Source of the DNA: Scleromatobacter sp038243995
GTDB taxonomy: Bacteria; Pseudomonadota; Gammaproteobacteria; Burkholderiales; Burkholderiaceae_C
DNA: 64,000 nucleotides
Assembly: GCA_038243995.1 (NCBI GenBank)
Contig: JBBRTV010000020.1
Coordinates: 1 to 64,000 of the forward strand
Direction of reading: 5' to 3'
The notes beneath the pieces are model-generated. The model saw only the letters and a program-made list of their open reading frames with translations. It was not told the origin of the DNA and did no database searches. Positions 54,307 to 62,612 of this stretch are shown here, piece after piece; position 1 is the first letter of the stretch; the number at the start of each line of letters is the position of its first letter. Both the position numbers and the translations under genes were made by a program.

Positions 54307-55914
54307 TCATCGCGCAGCGAACTGCAGGATCGCCCGGACGACGGATGCGCTGTCGCCACACCACCAGAAGTGATCGCTGCCTTCGAGCGGGCGCCAGAGT
54401 GCGCCGGGGATCTTCTGCGCAAGATGCTCGCCCGCTTCGAATCGAACCGCTCGATCGCCGCGCCGATGCATCACGAGCGTCGGCACGCCGATGCGGCCCA
54501 GGTCGGCACGCAGGTCGGCGTCGCGCAGGCCGCCCAGAATCGTTTCGAGTCCTCCCGGGGACGCCGCATGCCGCACGAGGCGTGCCCACCAGGCGCGCAA
54601 CGCGGGATCGTCCTTCTCGCCCGGAGCAAATGTCTCGATGCCCACCGGCCCGCCCCATCCGGCAATGAGTCGCTGCAGCCAGACGTCGTAGGCGGATGCG
54701 GGCAGGGCCCAGGGGTAGTCGGGCGCGGCCGAGCCGCGCGCGAGCGATCCGAACAGGCACAGGCCCTGGACGCGATCCGGATGATCGACGGCGAGGCGCA
54801 TCGCTCCCAAACCGCCTTCGGACGATCCGAAGATCCATGCGCGCGGCACGCCCGCATGCGAGAGGATGGCCGCGATGTCGGCAGCCATTGCGGCAGGCGT
54901 GCTCGTGGCGCGCAAGCGCTCGGACAAGCCGACACCGCGCCGGTCGAACATGATCACCTGGAAGCGATCCGCCATTGCCTCGACGAAGGCGCGAAAAGGT
55001 GGGTGCTCCAGCGCGATTTCGATGTGACAGACGAACCCGGGGGAAATCACCAGGGTCTGTTCGCCTGACCCCAGCGTCGTGTAGGCGACGGCGCCGAGGC
55101 CGCCCTCGGCGAAGCGCAGGCGCGGCCGCTCCACCCGGCTGGACGCCAGCCGCTGCAGGTCTTCCGTCATTCGCAGGTACGCCCTTTCGGTGTGCGGGCC
55201 TGGCCTGATGCCGAACTCCGCTCGCAAGACCTCCGCGCAACGCGAGTAGCTGGCCTCCAGGCCCGCGCTGTGGCCCTGGAGGGCGTGCAGCTGCATCAGC
55301 AGAACGTAGCTCGGTTCGCGGTACACGTCGAGTGCAATGAGCGATTCGGCCAGATCCAGCGCCGCCGCAAACTCGCTGCGCCTGCCGAGCGCGTCGATCA
55401 GGCACTCGAGCAGGCGCGCCAGCAGGTGCTCGTGCTCGATCGAGGCGGCCTTGAGCCAGTCTTCGAAGACCTCGGATCCGAAGACGATGCCTTGCAGCAG
55501 CGGGCGGCGCGCGTGCACGACCCAACGGCGCGCTTCCATCAGGGTGTTCTCGTCGAATGTCGCCGTGGCGACCACGCGGCGGGCGAACCGTGCGAACCGA
55601 AGTGCATCGATCTCGACCGTCCGTGTATCGAGCGCGAGGCCATCGTTGCCGGCCGACAGGATCCCGCCGCCAAGCGCACGGTCGATCGTGTAGACCAGTC
55701 TGCGCAGGCGCGTGCGCCCCCGCGCTTCGTCGGCGTCCGGCCAGAGCATGGCTGCCAGGTGTGCCCGCGGCACCGGCCCCGTGTCGAAGCCGAGATACGC
55801 CAGCAGCGCGACGGCACGCTTCAACGGGAGTCGCATTTCACGTCCCTGCAGGACGGCGATGGGCGCGCCGAAGACCTGCAGTTCCAGCGCGGGCGATGGG
55901 GAGCGCGGCAGCAT
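54307..55914 (-). CDS. BTAD-type regulator fused to alpha/beta hydrolase
   Basis: 535 residues. The N-terminal half (LELQVFGAPIAVLQGREMRLPLKRAVALLAYLG, then LLARLLECLIDALGRRSEFAAALDLAE) is a winged-helix/bacterial transcriptional activator domain of the SARP/BTAD kind. The C-terminal half from about 265 is an alpha/beta hydrolase with nucleophile elbow FGSSEGGLGA, acid MHRRGDRAV and His SDHFWWC. Similar fusions (adenylate-cyclase-type or LuxR-type heads with a hydrolase tail) suggest a ligand-hydrolysing or ligand-sensing regulator. It has no obvious operon partner and is divergent from mddA. Confidence 0.85.
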   Translation of the reverse strand: MLPRSPSPALELQVFGAPIAVLQGREMRLPLKRAVALLAYLGFDTGPVPRAHLAAMLWPDADEARGRTRLRRLVYTIDRALGGGILSAGNDGLALDTRTVEIDALRFARFARRVVATATFDENTLMEARRWVVHARRPLLQGIVFGSEVFEDWLKAASIEHEHLLARLLECLIDALGRRSEFAAALDLAESLIALDVYREPSYVLLMQLHALQGHSAGLEASYSRCAEVLRAEFGIRPGPHTERAYLRMTEDLQRLASSRVERPRLRFAEGGLGAVAYTTLGSGEQTLVISPGFVCHIEIALEHPPFRAFVEAMADRFQVIMFDRRGVGLSERLRATSTPAAMAADIAAILSHAGVPRAWIFGSSEGGLGAMRLAVDHPDRVQGLCLFGSLARGSAAPDYPWALPASAYDVWLQRLIAGWGGPVGIETFAPGEKDDPALRAWWARLVRHAASPGGLETILGGLRDADLRADLGRIGVPTLVMHRRGDRAVRFEAGEHLAQKIPGALWRPLEGSDHFWWCGDSASVVRAILQFAAR

Positions 55915-56058
55915 GGAGGCGTTTATAGCCGGACGCGTATCAGTTGAACAGGGACGTTGAAGGGACGGTCGTTCGCTATCGTTGCCACGACGCTCACCAC
56001 TTTCCTGCCTCGGCGCGTGGCGCCGGGCGTCCCCCTGCCGTTGCACAAGGAGCTCGCC

Positions 56059-56868
56059 ATGCGCGGACTGATTTCGTTTCTCTATGGCGTGGCCGCCTAC
56101 GCGGCGTGCCTCGCCACCCTGCTGTACTTCGTCGGCTTCAGCGGCAACCTGCTCGTGCCCAGGTCTGTCGATGTCGGCGCCAGCGCGCCCTTGGTCGAAG
56201 CCCTGGGCACGAATCTGCTGCTGCTGGCCCTGTTCGGCGTTCAACACAGCGTGATGGCCCGTCGCGGCTTCAAGCGCTGGTGGACACGCGTCGTTCCCCC
56301 GGCCGTGGAACGCAGTACCTATGTGGTGGCCACGTGCGCCGTGCTGGCGCTGATGTTCTGGTTCTGGGTGCCGATCGATGCACCTGTCGTGTGGCGGGTC
56401 GAACACGGCGCCGGGGTGGCGCTGCTGTGGGGCCTGTTCGGGCTCGGTTGGTCCTTGGTGCTGGTCAGCACGTTCCTCATCGACCACTTCGAGCTGTTCG
56501 GGCTGCAGCAGGTCTTTGCAAGCCTGAGGCAACGCGCGCTGCCCGCTTCGCGGTTCAGGACCCCGCTGCTGTACCGCTACGTGCGCCACCCGCTGTATGC
56601 AGGTCTGCTGCTGAGCTTCTGGTCAGTGCCCGTCATGACAGCCGGACGGCTGCTGTTCGCCCTCGGGTTCAGCGCCTACATCCTGATCGGCATCGCGTTC
56701 GAAGAACGCGACCTGATCCTGCAGTTCGGTGACCGCTATCGCAAGTATCGCGAGCAGGTCGGCATGCTGATTCCGCACGCGGGTTCGCCTCGGCCGCGGG
56801 CACGCAATGATTCGGCGCCGACAGACTCGAGCGCTGGATCGAGCCAGGAAGGCGACGAGTTCGTCTGA
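56059..56868 (+). CDS. mddA: Methanethiol S-methyltransferase-like membrane protein
   Basis: 269 residues with several membrane helices. The motifs FGVQHSVMARRGFKRWWTRVVPPAVERSTYV and RTPLLYRYVRHPLYAGLLLSFWSVPVMTAGRLLFA are characteristic of MddA, which methylates methanethiol to dimethyl sulfide with SAM. The C-terminal FEERDLILQFGDRYRKYREQVGML is shared with the wider isoprenylcysteine methyltransferase family. A perfect ribosome site (AAGGAG) precedes the ATG at 56059. A related NnrU/ICMT protein is the main alternative. Confidence 0.78.
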   Translation: MRGLISFLYGVAAYAACLATLLYFVGFSGNLLVPRSVDVGASAPLVEALGTNLLLLALFGVQHSVMARRGFKRWWTRVVPPAVERSTYVVATCAVLALMFWFWVPIDAPVVWRVEHGAGVALLWGLFGLGWSLVLVSTFLIDHFELFGLQQVFASLRQRALPASRFRTPLLYRYVRHPLYAGLLLSFWSVPVMTAGRLLFALGFSAYILIGIAFEERDLILQFGDRYRKYREQVGMLIPHAGSPRPRARNDSAPTDSSAGSSQEGDEFV

Positions 56869-56933
56869 GCCCCGCCGGGCGCACCATGGAAAACCGCCTG
56901 CAGGCGGCTCCAACGGAGCCGTGCCTGGACGCC

Positions 56934-57512
56934 CTACTTCGTCGCGACGCTGGGCGCCGATGCCACCGAAGCATCGGCGGCGGGCGCGGAACTCGCCGCC
57001 GCGGGCGCCTTCGGTTCCTCGAACTTCGCGCCCGCCTTGTTGGCCATGTAGACGACCGCGCGACCGATCTCGTACTCCGAGTAGTCGCCTCCGCCCTGCG
57101 CAGGCATGCTGTTCTTGCCGTGCAGCGCGGAGTTCAGCAGGGCGGCATAGCCCGTCGCGATGCGCGGGGCCCAGGCCGCCGCGTCGCCGAACTTCGGCGA
57201 CCCGAGTAGTCCGGCCGTGTGGCAGGTGGTGCATTGCGCCTCGAAGACCTGCTGGCCGGTCTTGGCGACGACGACGGCTGTCGCGTCGAAGACGGCGTCG
57301 CTGGCGATGGGCGCGATGCGCGCGGCGACCGCCTGGGGGGTGAACGAACTCGTGCCCGCCGCTTCCTTGTTCTCCAGCGTGACGAACTGCGTGAGCAGGA
57401 TGATCACGACCACCGGCACCAGGATAGCGGCGGCGATCACGGTGACCAGCTGCTTCGGCGTCTTGATGCCTGACTCGTGTTCTTCGTCGTCGTGATGTTG
57501 CTCTTCGCTCAT
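56934..57512 (-). CDS. Membrane-anchored cytochrome c5-type protein
   Basis: 192 residues. A His/Asp/Glu-rich head (MSEEQHHDDEEHES), one membrane helix (LVTVIAAAILVPVVVIILLTQFV) and a single c-type heme site (QCTTCHTAG) follow in order. The distal Met is in GKNSMPAQGG. It is anchored in the inner membrane with the heme domain in the periplasm and should carry electrons to a terminal oxidase or similar. The C-terminus is Ala/Ser-rich. It lies upstream of no obvious oxidase here. Confidence 0.9.
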   Translation of the reverse strand: MSEEQHHDDEEHESGIKTPKQLVTVIAAAILVPVVVIILLTQFVTLENKEAAGTSSFTPQAVAARIAPIASDAVFDATAVVVAKTGQQVFEAQCTTCHTAGLLGSPKFGDAAAWAPRIATGYAALLNSALHGKNSMPAQGGGDYSEYEIGRAVVYMANKAGAKFEEPKAPAAASSAPAADASVASAPSVATK

Positions 57513-57684
57513 GGATTCCTCGGACCGGGGCTGCAGGAAGGGCCTTCTTCCGAGGAGTCGGGTTCGCTGGGAACACCCCTCGGTCGTCGGGCAAAAGCCG
57601 CGCGATTATAGGTGCGAAGAACAGTCGCGAGCCCGGGCCGCACCACTGCGGCGCCCCCGGGACAACCCCCGATCGCGCCGTGCT

Positions 57685-58557
57685 TCAGGCGACCTGAGGG
57701 TCTGCAGCGGCAGGGGGCACGACGCGGGCGACCAGCGCCGTGACCTCCTTGCGATAGCGATTGAGTTCCTGCACCGAGACGAAGCTGCGTTCGAGCAGCA
57801 GGCTCATGTTGTGCAGGATGCGCTCGACCACCTTGCCCTCCCAGACGGCATCGAACTGGATCTGCTTGTCGAGCCAGCCTTCCAGCCACTCCGGGTCGGG
57901 CACGCGGCTCTGGATGGTGTCGCGCGGGAACAGGCCCGCGTTGACATGCAGGTTCGTCGGATGCAGCGCCTGCGCGGTGCGGCGGGCGCTGGCCATCAGC
58001 ACCCCCACCTTCGAGAACGCGGCCTTCGCCTCGTTGCCGAAGCGCGCGAGGGCCCGCTTCATGTAGCGCAGGTAGGCGCCGCCGTGGCGCGCTTCATCGC
58101 GTGCCAGCGTTTCGTAGATGTGCTTGATCACCGGCTCGGAGTGCCATTGCGCGGCACGGCGATACCAGTGATTGAGGCGGATCTCGCCACAGAAATGCAG
58201 CATCAGCGTCTCGAGGGCCGGGGCCGGATCGAACTCGAAGCGGACGGCGTGCAACTCTTCCTCCGTCGGCACGAGCTCCGGACGGAATCGACGCAGGTAC
58301 TCCATGAGCACCAGCGAATGCTTCTGCTCCTCGAAGAACCAGACACTCATGAACGCGCTGAAGTCGCTGTCGTCGCGGTTGTCTCGCAGGAACATCTCCG
58401 TGGCCGGCAACGCCGCCCACTCGGTGATCGCGTTCATCTTGATGGTGGTGGCCTGCTCGTCGCTCAGCTGGCTGGCGTCGAAGGAATCCCAGGGGATGTC
58501 CTTGTCCATGTCCCAGCGGACGGCTTCGAGTTGCTTGAACAATTCCGGATAGAGCAT
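57685..58557 (-). CDS. Ferritin-like diiron protein
   Basis: 290 residues, four-helix bundle. Iron-ligand motifs are EEQKH and DEARH, with further Glu residues in ITEWAALPATEMFL and LHFCGEIRLNHWYRR. This is the ferritin-like/acyl-ACP desaturase-like superfamily; many betaproteobacteria have such a protein of unknown substrate. It is neither a bacterioferritin nor a known desaturase by motif. Between it and the carH-like gene upstream are 120 bases. Confidence 0.78.
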   Translation of the reverse strand: MLYPELFKQLEAVRWDMDKDIPWDSFDASQLSDEQATTIKMNAITEWAALPATEMFLRDNRDDSDFSAFMSVWFFEEQKHSLVLMEYLRRFRPELVPTEEELHAVRFEFDPAPALETLMLHFCGEIRLNHWYRRAAQWHSEPVIKHIYETLARDEARHGGAYLRYMKRALARFGNEAKAAFSKVGVLMASARRTAQALHPTNLHVNAGLFPRDTIQSRVPDPEWLEGWLDKQIQFDAVWEGKVVERILHNMSLLLERSFVSVQELNRYRKEVTALVARVVPPAAADPQVA

Positions 58558-58677
58558 GCTGAGATCAGCCTCCTGACGCAGGATTTTAAACGGCGCCAGA
58601 TTTCGTTAGTGCGACAAAACGTCGAAGGGTACAGAGCGATTATCCGTGCGGCGCGCGAACATCCCTGAAAATCGTTG

Positions 58678-59706
58678 TCAATCCGTGCCTGCGCCCGAGC
58701 CGGTTCGCCAGGCGGCGACCGCGTCGCCGATGTCCGCGAGCTGCGTCAGCACAAAGATGCCGGGCAGATTCCCGCTGCGCAGCATTGTCGCGCCGCCGCC
58801 CGCCCAGATCACGACACGGGCGGGGAGGCGGGCGCGCAGTTCGGCCAGCGCGGCGAGCGCCGCCGCGGGCGGCAGGCTCTCGGTAAAACTGAGCGCGACC
58901 ACATCGATGCGATGTGCGCCACAGGCGGCGACGATGTCGGCGATCGGCGTCTGGACGCCCAGCGAGAGGCAGCGGCATGTCTCGAGCGTCATCAACGCCT
59001 CGGCCATCAGCAGCCCGAGCCCGTGCTCCTCGCCAGGCACGGTGGTCAGCAGCACCCGCGGCGCGGAGGCCTCGAGACCGGCCTGGAACGGCAACAGCCC
59101 GTTGCGCAGCACCGACTGGACAGCCTCGCTGTAGAGATGCTCCTCGTAGACAGCCATGTTGCCGCTCAGCCAGGCATCGCCGATCGCGATCGTGAGCGGT
59201 GCCAGCCCGTCGATGACGAAGGGCCCGAGGCCGAGCCGCGCGAGTCCCCGCGTGAGCCAGTGGCGCAGGCCGTCCGCACCGCTGTTGCGCAAAGCGACGA
59301 GGCAGTCGGAAATGTCGAGGGGCCCGCGCGCGCGCCTCTCGGCGGAGCCGACGTGGGTCGGCGATCCAGCGGCCGCCATGCCCGGCATGGGCGAGAAGGC
59401 GATCTGCGCGAGCAGCGCGTCGAGTTCAGCCTCTGGCAAGGCCAGGAGCCGCCCGGGCCGCTGTCCCGCCAGGAGGGCACGCCGTATGAGTCGCAAGCGG
59501 TCGACGAGGGCGCGCGGGTAGCCACGCACTCCCGCAGCGTCACGCTCGGGGATCGGGAATCCGTAGCGCCGCTCCCAGGCGCGCAGCGTGTCCTTGCCCA
59601 GGCCGGTCTCCCGCTCGACGGCGGCGATCGACATCAACGCTTCGCCCTCTGGCTCGTCGGCGCGGGGTACCGGTGAATCCGGCGGGAGGGGTCGAGACGT
59701 AACCAT
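58678..59706 (-). CDS. CarH/LitR-type B12-dependent MerR regulator
   Basis: 342 residues. The MerR-type HTH (MSIAAVERETGLGKDTLRAWERRYGFP) is followed by a B12-binding module. Both hallmarks are intact: W179-x9-E189-H190 (AWLSGNMAVYEEHLY), which caps adenosylcobalamin, and E226-x-H228-x-x-G231 (PGEEHGLG), which provides the lower histidine ligand. Proteins of this type repress in the dark and release DNA on light-driven loss of the adenosyl group. It is divergent from a lipid-modification trio across a region with two related palindromes. Start 59706 (MVTSRPL) is provisional; ATG 59634 directly before the HTH is possible. Confidence 0.9.
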   Translation of the reverse strand: MVTSRPLPPDSPVPRADEPEGEALMSIAAVERETGLGKDTLRAWERRYGFPIPERDAAGVRGYPRALVDRLRLIRRALLAGQRPGRLLALPEAELDALLAQIAFSPMPGMAAAGSPTHVGSAERRARGPLDISDCLVALRNSGADGLRHWLTRGLARLGLGPFVIDGLAPLTIAIGDAWLSGNMAVYEEHLYSEAVQSVLRNGLLPFQAGLEASAPRVLLTTVPGEEHGLGLLMAEALMTLETCRCLSLGVQTPIADIVAACGAHRIDVVALSFTESLPPAAALAALAELRARLPARVVIWAGGGATMLRSGNLPGIFVLTQLADIGDAVAAWRTGSGAGTD

Positions 59707-59792
59707 GCTGGAGGACTTTGAATGCGACGCAACGTCGGCTGGCCGCCCCCGCAAAGGCGCGGCAAGGAAGACATTGAATCGCAAAATCCGTC

Positions 59793-59809
59793 TTTTGTCC
59801 TAGACAAAA
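59793..59809. promoter_or_regulatory. Palindrome 1, candidate CarH operator
   Basis: TTTTGTC, CTA, GACAAAA: a perfect 7-bp inverted repeat with 3-base centre, 87 bases upstream of the regulator start. The TTGTC/GACAA core recurs in palindrome 2. MerR-family dimers bind such short-spaced dyads. Binding by the adjacent protein is inferred. Confidence 0.65.
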
Positions 59810-59857
59810 TGCAATCATCCTGGCAAATTCCCCACAATGTCGACGCCAACCCCGTTT

Positions 59858-59872
59858 TTTGTCCAAGACAAA
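59858..59872. promoter_or_regulatory. Palindrome 2, candidate CarH operator
   Basis: TTTGTC, CAA, GACAAA: a perfect 6-bp inverted repeat with 3-base centre, sharing the TTTGTC/GACAAA core with palindrome 1. Its position is nearer the divergent lipid genes. Two copies suggest cooperative or dual-promoter control. Confidence 0.65.
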
Positions 59873-60231
59873 GCCGCCTGCACCGGCGCCGGCTGCCTGG
59901 ACGCCTTCTTGCAATCCCCAGAAATTGGTGAATCTGCCGCTGCCGGGCGAGGAACTTTGAGCGCAAAATCATGTCGTATGAAAAGTCCGGGGAGCGAGCT
60001 CCTGGACAGCCGCGCGGCGCGCGGCACTCGAATCGGTTTCATCGCTGTGCAGCTTCGTCGGGTTTCCCGCGAAACGTCCCGAGCGCTTCTCCTCCTCCCT
60101 CCCTCCCTTGTTCGCTCCGGGGCGCTGCGCAGCGATCCTTACATCGGCCCGACGGCCCGTCTTCGGGCCGGGGCTGAAGGCTCCCGCGCTCTACCGCGAC
60201 TCCGGAGCCCGCTGTACCCACCGCTGGGCGA

Positions 60232-61671
60232 ATGCACCGCAAGGCGCTGCCCGGGGGTTGCCTGGTGAGCCCGCACGGCCCGCTGCTGCGCGAAGACCTG
60301 CCGTCGAACATCGGTGGGCGCCCCCGCGTCGCGGTGATCGGCGCCGGCATCGCCGGACTGGGCGCCGCCTACCGACTGCATCCCTCCTGCGACGTCACCG
60401 TATTCGAGGCCGATGCGCGACTCGGCGGCCACGCCAACACGGTCGACCTGACCCTGGACGGCCCGCAGGGCAGCATCACGCACGGCGTCGACACCGGCTT
60501 CCTTGTCTACAACCGCCGTACCTATCCGCGTCTCATCGGGCTGTTCGCCGAGCTCGGCGTCGACTGCGCCGAGTCGGAAATGTCGTTCTCCGTGCAGGCG
60601 CCGCGCCGGGCCGGCGGCCGCCTCGAATGGAGCGGCACGAACCTGAACACGGTGTTCGCTGACCGCACGAACCTGATGCGACCCCGCTTCCACGGCATGC
60701 TGCTGGACCTGATGCGGTTCAACCGGCTCGCGACCGGGGTCGCGGAACGCGGCGCGGACGCCGAACTGGCGCAACCGCTGGAAGACTTTCTCGCGGCGTA
60801 CCGCTTCGGCGAGGCATTCCGCGATGACTACCTGCTTCCGATGATCGGCTGCATCTGGTCGTGCGCCACTGCGCAGATGCTGCGCTTTCCGGTCGGCACG
60901 CTGATCCGCTTCTGCCACAACCACGGGCTGCTGCAGGTGCGCGAGCGCCCGCAGTGGTACACCGTACGCGGCGGATCGCGCCAGTACGTCGACAAGATCG
61001 CGCCGCACATCGGCACGGTGCGGCTCGCGACGCCGGTGCTGGGTGTTTCGCGCAACCCGGCCCTGGCCGCACACGGTGGCGGCCGGGTCGCCGTGCGCAC
61101 CGCGACAGGCGTGGAATCCTTCGACGACGTGGTTCTCGCCTGCCACGCGCCGCAGGCCTTGGCCCTGCTGGACGACGCGGGCCTGGACGAACGCCGCGTC
61201 CTGGGCGCCATCGAATACCAGGACAACGCCGCCGTGCTCCATACCGACGAGCGCCTCCTGCCGCGGCGGCGCGCCGCCTGGGCCGCCTGGAACTACGAAC
61301 GCGGCACGGCCGCGGCCACCGGCGACCAGGGCGTGTGCCTGCACTATCTGCTGAACCGCTTGCAGCCCCTGCCGTGGAAGCAATCGGTGATCGTGTCGCT
61401 CAATCCGCTGCACGAACCCAGGGAGGAGACAGTGCTCGAGCGCATCCGCTACGCCCATCCGGTATTCGACCAGGCCGCGGTGGCCGCGCAAGCGCGGCTG
61501 CCCGGTCTGCAAGGCGCCGCCCACGTCTGGTTCTGCGGGGCCTGGACAGGCTACGGCTTCCACGAGGACGGCCTGAAGTCCGGGCTCGGCGTCGCCGACC
61601 GCATCCTGGCGCGCGCGGCGCGCGACGCGGGAGCCGCGGACGCGGACGTCCCATTGCGCGAGGCCGCATGA
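60232..61671 (+). CDS. FAD-dependent amine-oxidase-like protein
   Basis: 479 residues. Rossmann FAD motif VAVIGAGIAGLGAAYRL, then FEADARLGGHANTV, and a C-terminal FAD-binding end (VWFCGAWTGYGFHEDGLKSGLGVADRIL). This is the amine oxidase/desaturase-like family that in other bacteria stands in front of DUF1365 and a CFA-type methyltransferase. It is thought to act on methylated or unsaturated fatty acyl chains. The start is uncertain: ATG 60232 was used, a GTG at 60265 is also possible. It overlaps the next gene by four bases (ATGA). Confidence 0.9.
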   Translation: MHRKALPGGCLVSPHGPLLREDLPSNIGGRPRVAVIGAGIAGLGAAYRLHPSCDVTVFEADARLGGHANTVDLTLDGPQGSITHGVDTGFLVYNRRTYPRLIGLFAELGVDCAESEMSFSVQAPRRAGGRLEWSGTNLNTVFADRTNLMRPRFHGMLLDLMRFNRLATGVAERGADAELAQPLEDFLAAYRFGEAFRDDYLLPMIGCIWSCATAQMLRFPVGTLIRFCHNHGLLQVRERPQWYTVRGGSRQYVDKIAPHIGTVRLATPVLGVSRNPALAAHGGGRVAVRTATGVESFDDVVLACHAPQALALLDDAGLDERRVLGAIEYQDNAAVLHTDERLLPRRRAAWAAWNYERGTAAATGDQGVCLHYLLNRLQPLPWKQSVIVSLNPLHEPREETVLERIRYAHPVFDQAAVAAQARLPGLQGAAHVWFCGAWTGYGFHEDGLKSGLGVADRILARAARDAGAADADVPLREAA

Positions 61672-62612
61672 TGGCGCTGCGCGATACGGCCTCTCCGCGT
61701 GCGTCCGCGCAAGCCGTCGTGGGCGCGCGCATCGGCTTCGGCGAAGTGCGCCACCAACGCCTCGCGCCCGTGAGCCACGCGTTCGCCTATCCGACCTGTT
61801 TCCTGCTGCTGCCGATGCGCACGCTGCGCGGCAGCACCGACGCGCCGCTGCCACGCAACCGGCGCGCGATGTTCGGCTTTCGCGACACGGATCACGGCGA
61901 CGGACGTCTCGACAGCCTCGCCTGGCTCGAGGACATCCTGGCCCGCGAAGGAATACACGACGCCGACGGCGAGGTCTGGCTGCACTGCATCCCGCGCATG
62001 TACGGACTGGCGTTCAAGCCCGTCAGCTTCTGGTACGCGCATCGCGCGGACGGCGCGCTCGCGGCCATCGTGGTCGAGGTCAACAACACGTTCGGCGAAC
62101 GCCATTGCTACCTGTTGGACGGTGCCGACCTGGCCTTCGGCCGCACGCTTCAGGCGCGCAAGGTGTTCCATGTCTCGCCCTTCTGCGAAACGCGTGGCGA
62201 CTACGTGTTCCGCTTCATGCGCACCGACCTCGAATCGGCGCCGGGCGAGGGTCGCACGGCCGTCCGGGTCGAACTCCATGTCGACGGCGCACCGCTGCTG
62301 ATCACCAGCGTGTCGGGCAACGTCGAGAACCTGAGCGCAAAGGCCATGCGGCGCGCGCTCTGGCAGTTTCCAGCAATGACGGCGCTGATCGTGGCGCGCA
62401 TCCACTGGCATGCGCTGCGCTTGTGGCTCAAGCGCGTCGCCTTCGTCCCGAAGCCGCCGCCGCCGGCCGTCGCGCTGTCACATGGGCGCCAGCCCGAGCG
62501 GCCCGAAGCGCCTGACGAACCGGACCGTCTCCCTATCAGCCTCCCCATTCCGCAGCCATCCGCGTCGACCCGAGCAGGCGTGGCTGCACCATCGGCTCAC
62601 AATCCCGCATGA
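61668..62612 (+). CDS. DUF1365 protein
   Basis: 314 residues. The conserved segments are RIGFGEVRHQRLAPVSHAFAYPTCFLLLPM, PVSFWYAHRADG and EVNNTFGERHCYLL, with HVSPFCETRGDYVFRF following. DUF1365 members accompany FAD oxidase and CFA-like enzymes in light- or singlet-oxygen-responsive clusters, but their biochemical role is not settled. The C-terminus is Pro-rich and longer than the core domain. ATGA overlaps at both ends couple it to its neighbours. Confidence 0.9.
   Translation: MMALRDTASPRASAQAVVGARIGFGEVRHQRLAPVSHAFAYPTCFLLLPMRTLRGSTDAPLPRNRRAMFGFRDTDHGDGRLDSLAWLEDILAREGIHDADGEVWLHCIPRMYGLAFKPVSFWYAHRADGALAAIVVEVNNTFGERHCYLLDGADLAFGRTLQARKVFHVSPFCETRGDYVFRFMRTDLESAPGEGRTAVRVELHVDGAPLLITSVSGNVENLSAKAMRRALWQFPAMTALIVARIHWHALRLWLKRVAFVPKPPPPAVALSHGRQPERPEAPDEPDRLPISLPIPQPSASTRAGVAAPSAHNPA

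Larger units (their letters stand above)
59707..60231. other. Divergent regulatory region of the CarH/lipid module
   Basis: 525 bases without a gene. It holds two related palindromes with centres 64 bases apart (listed separately). The rest, 59873-60231, has a pyrimidine run (CTCCTCCCTCCCTCCC near 60100) and a short GC hairpin but no clear promoter match. No small ORF with a ribosome site is seen. Confidence 0.5.
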
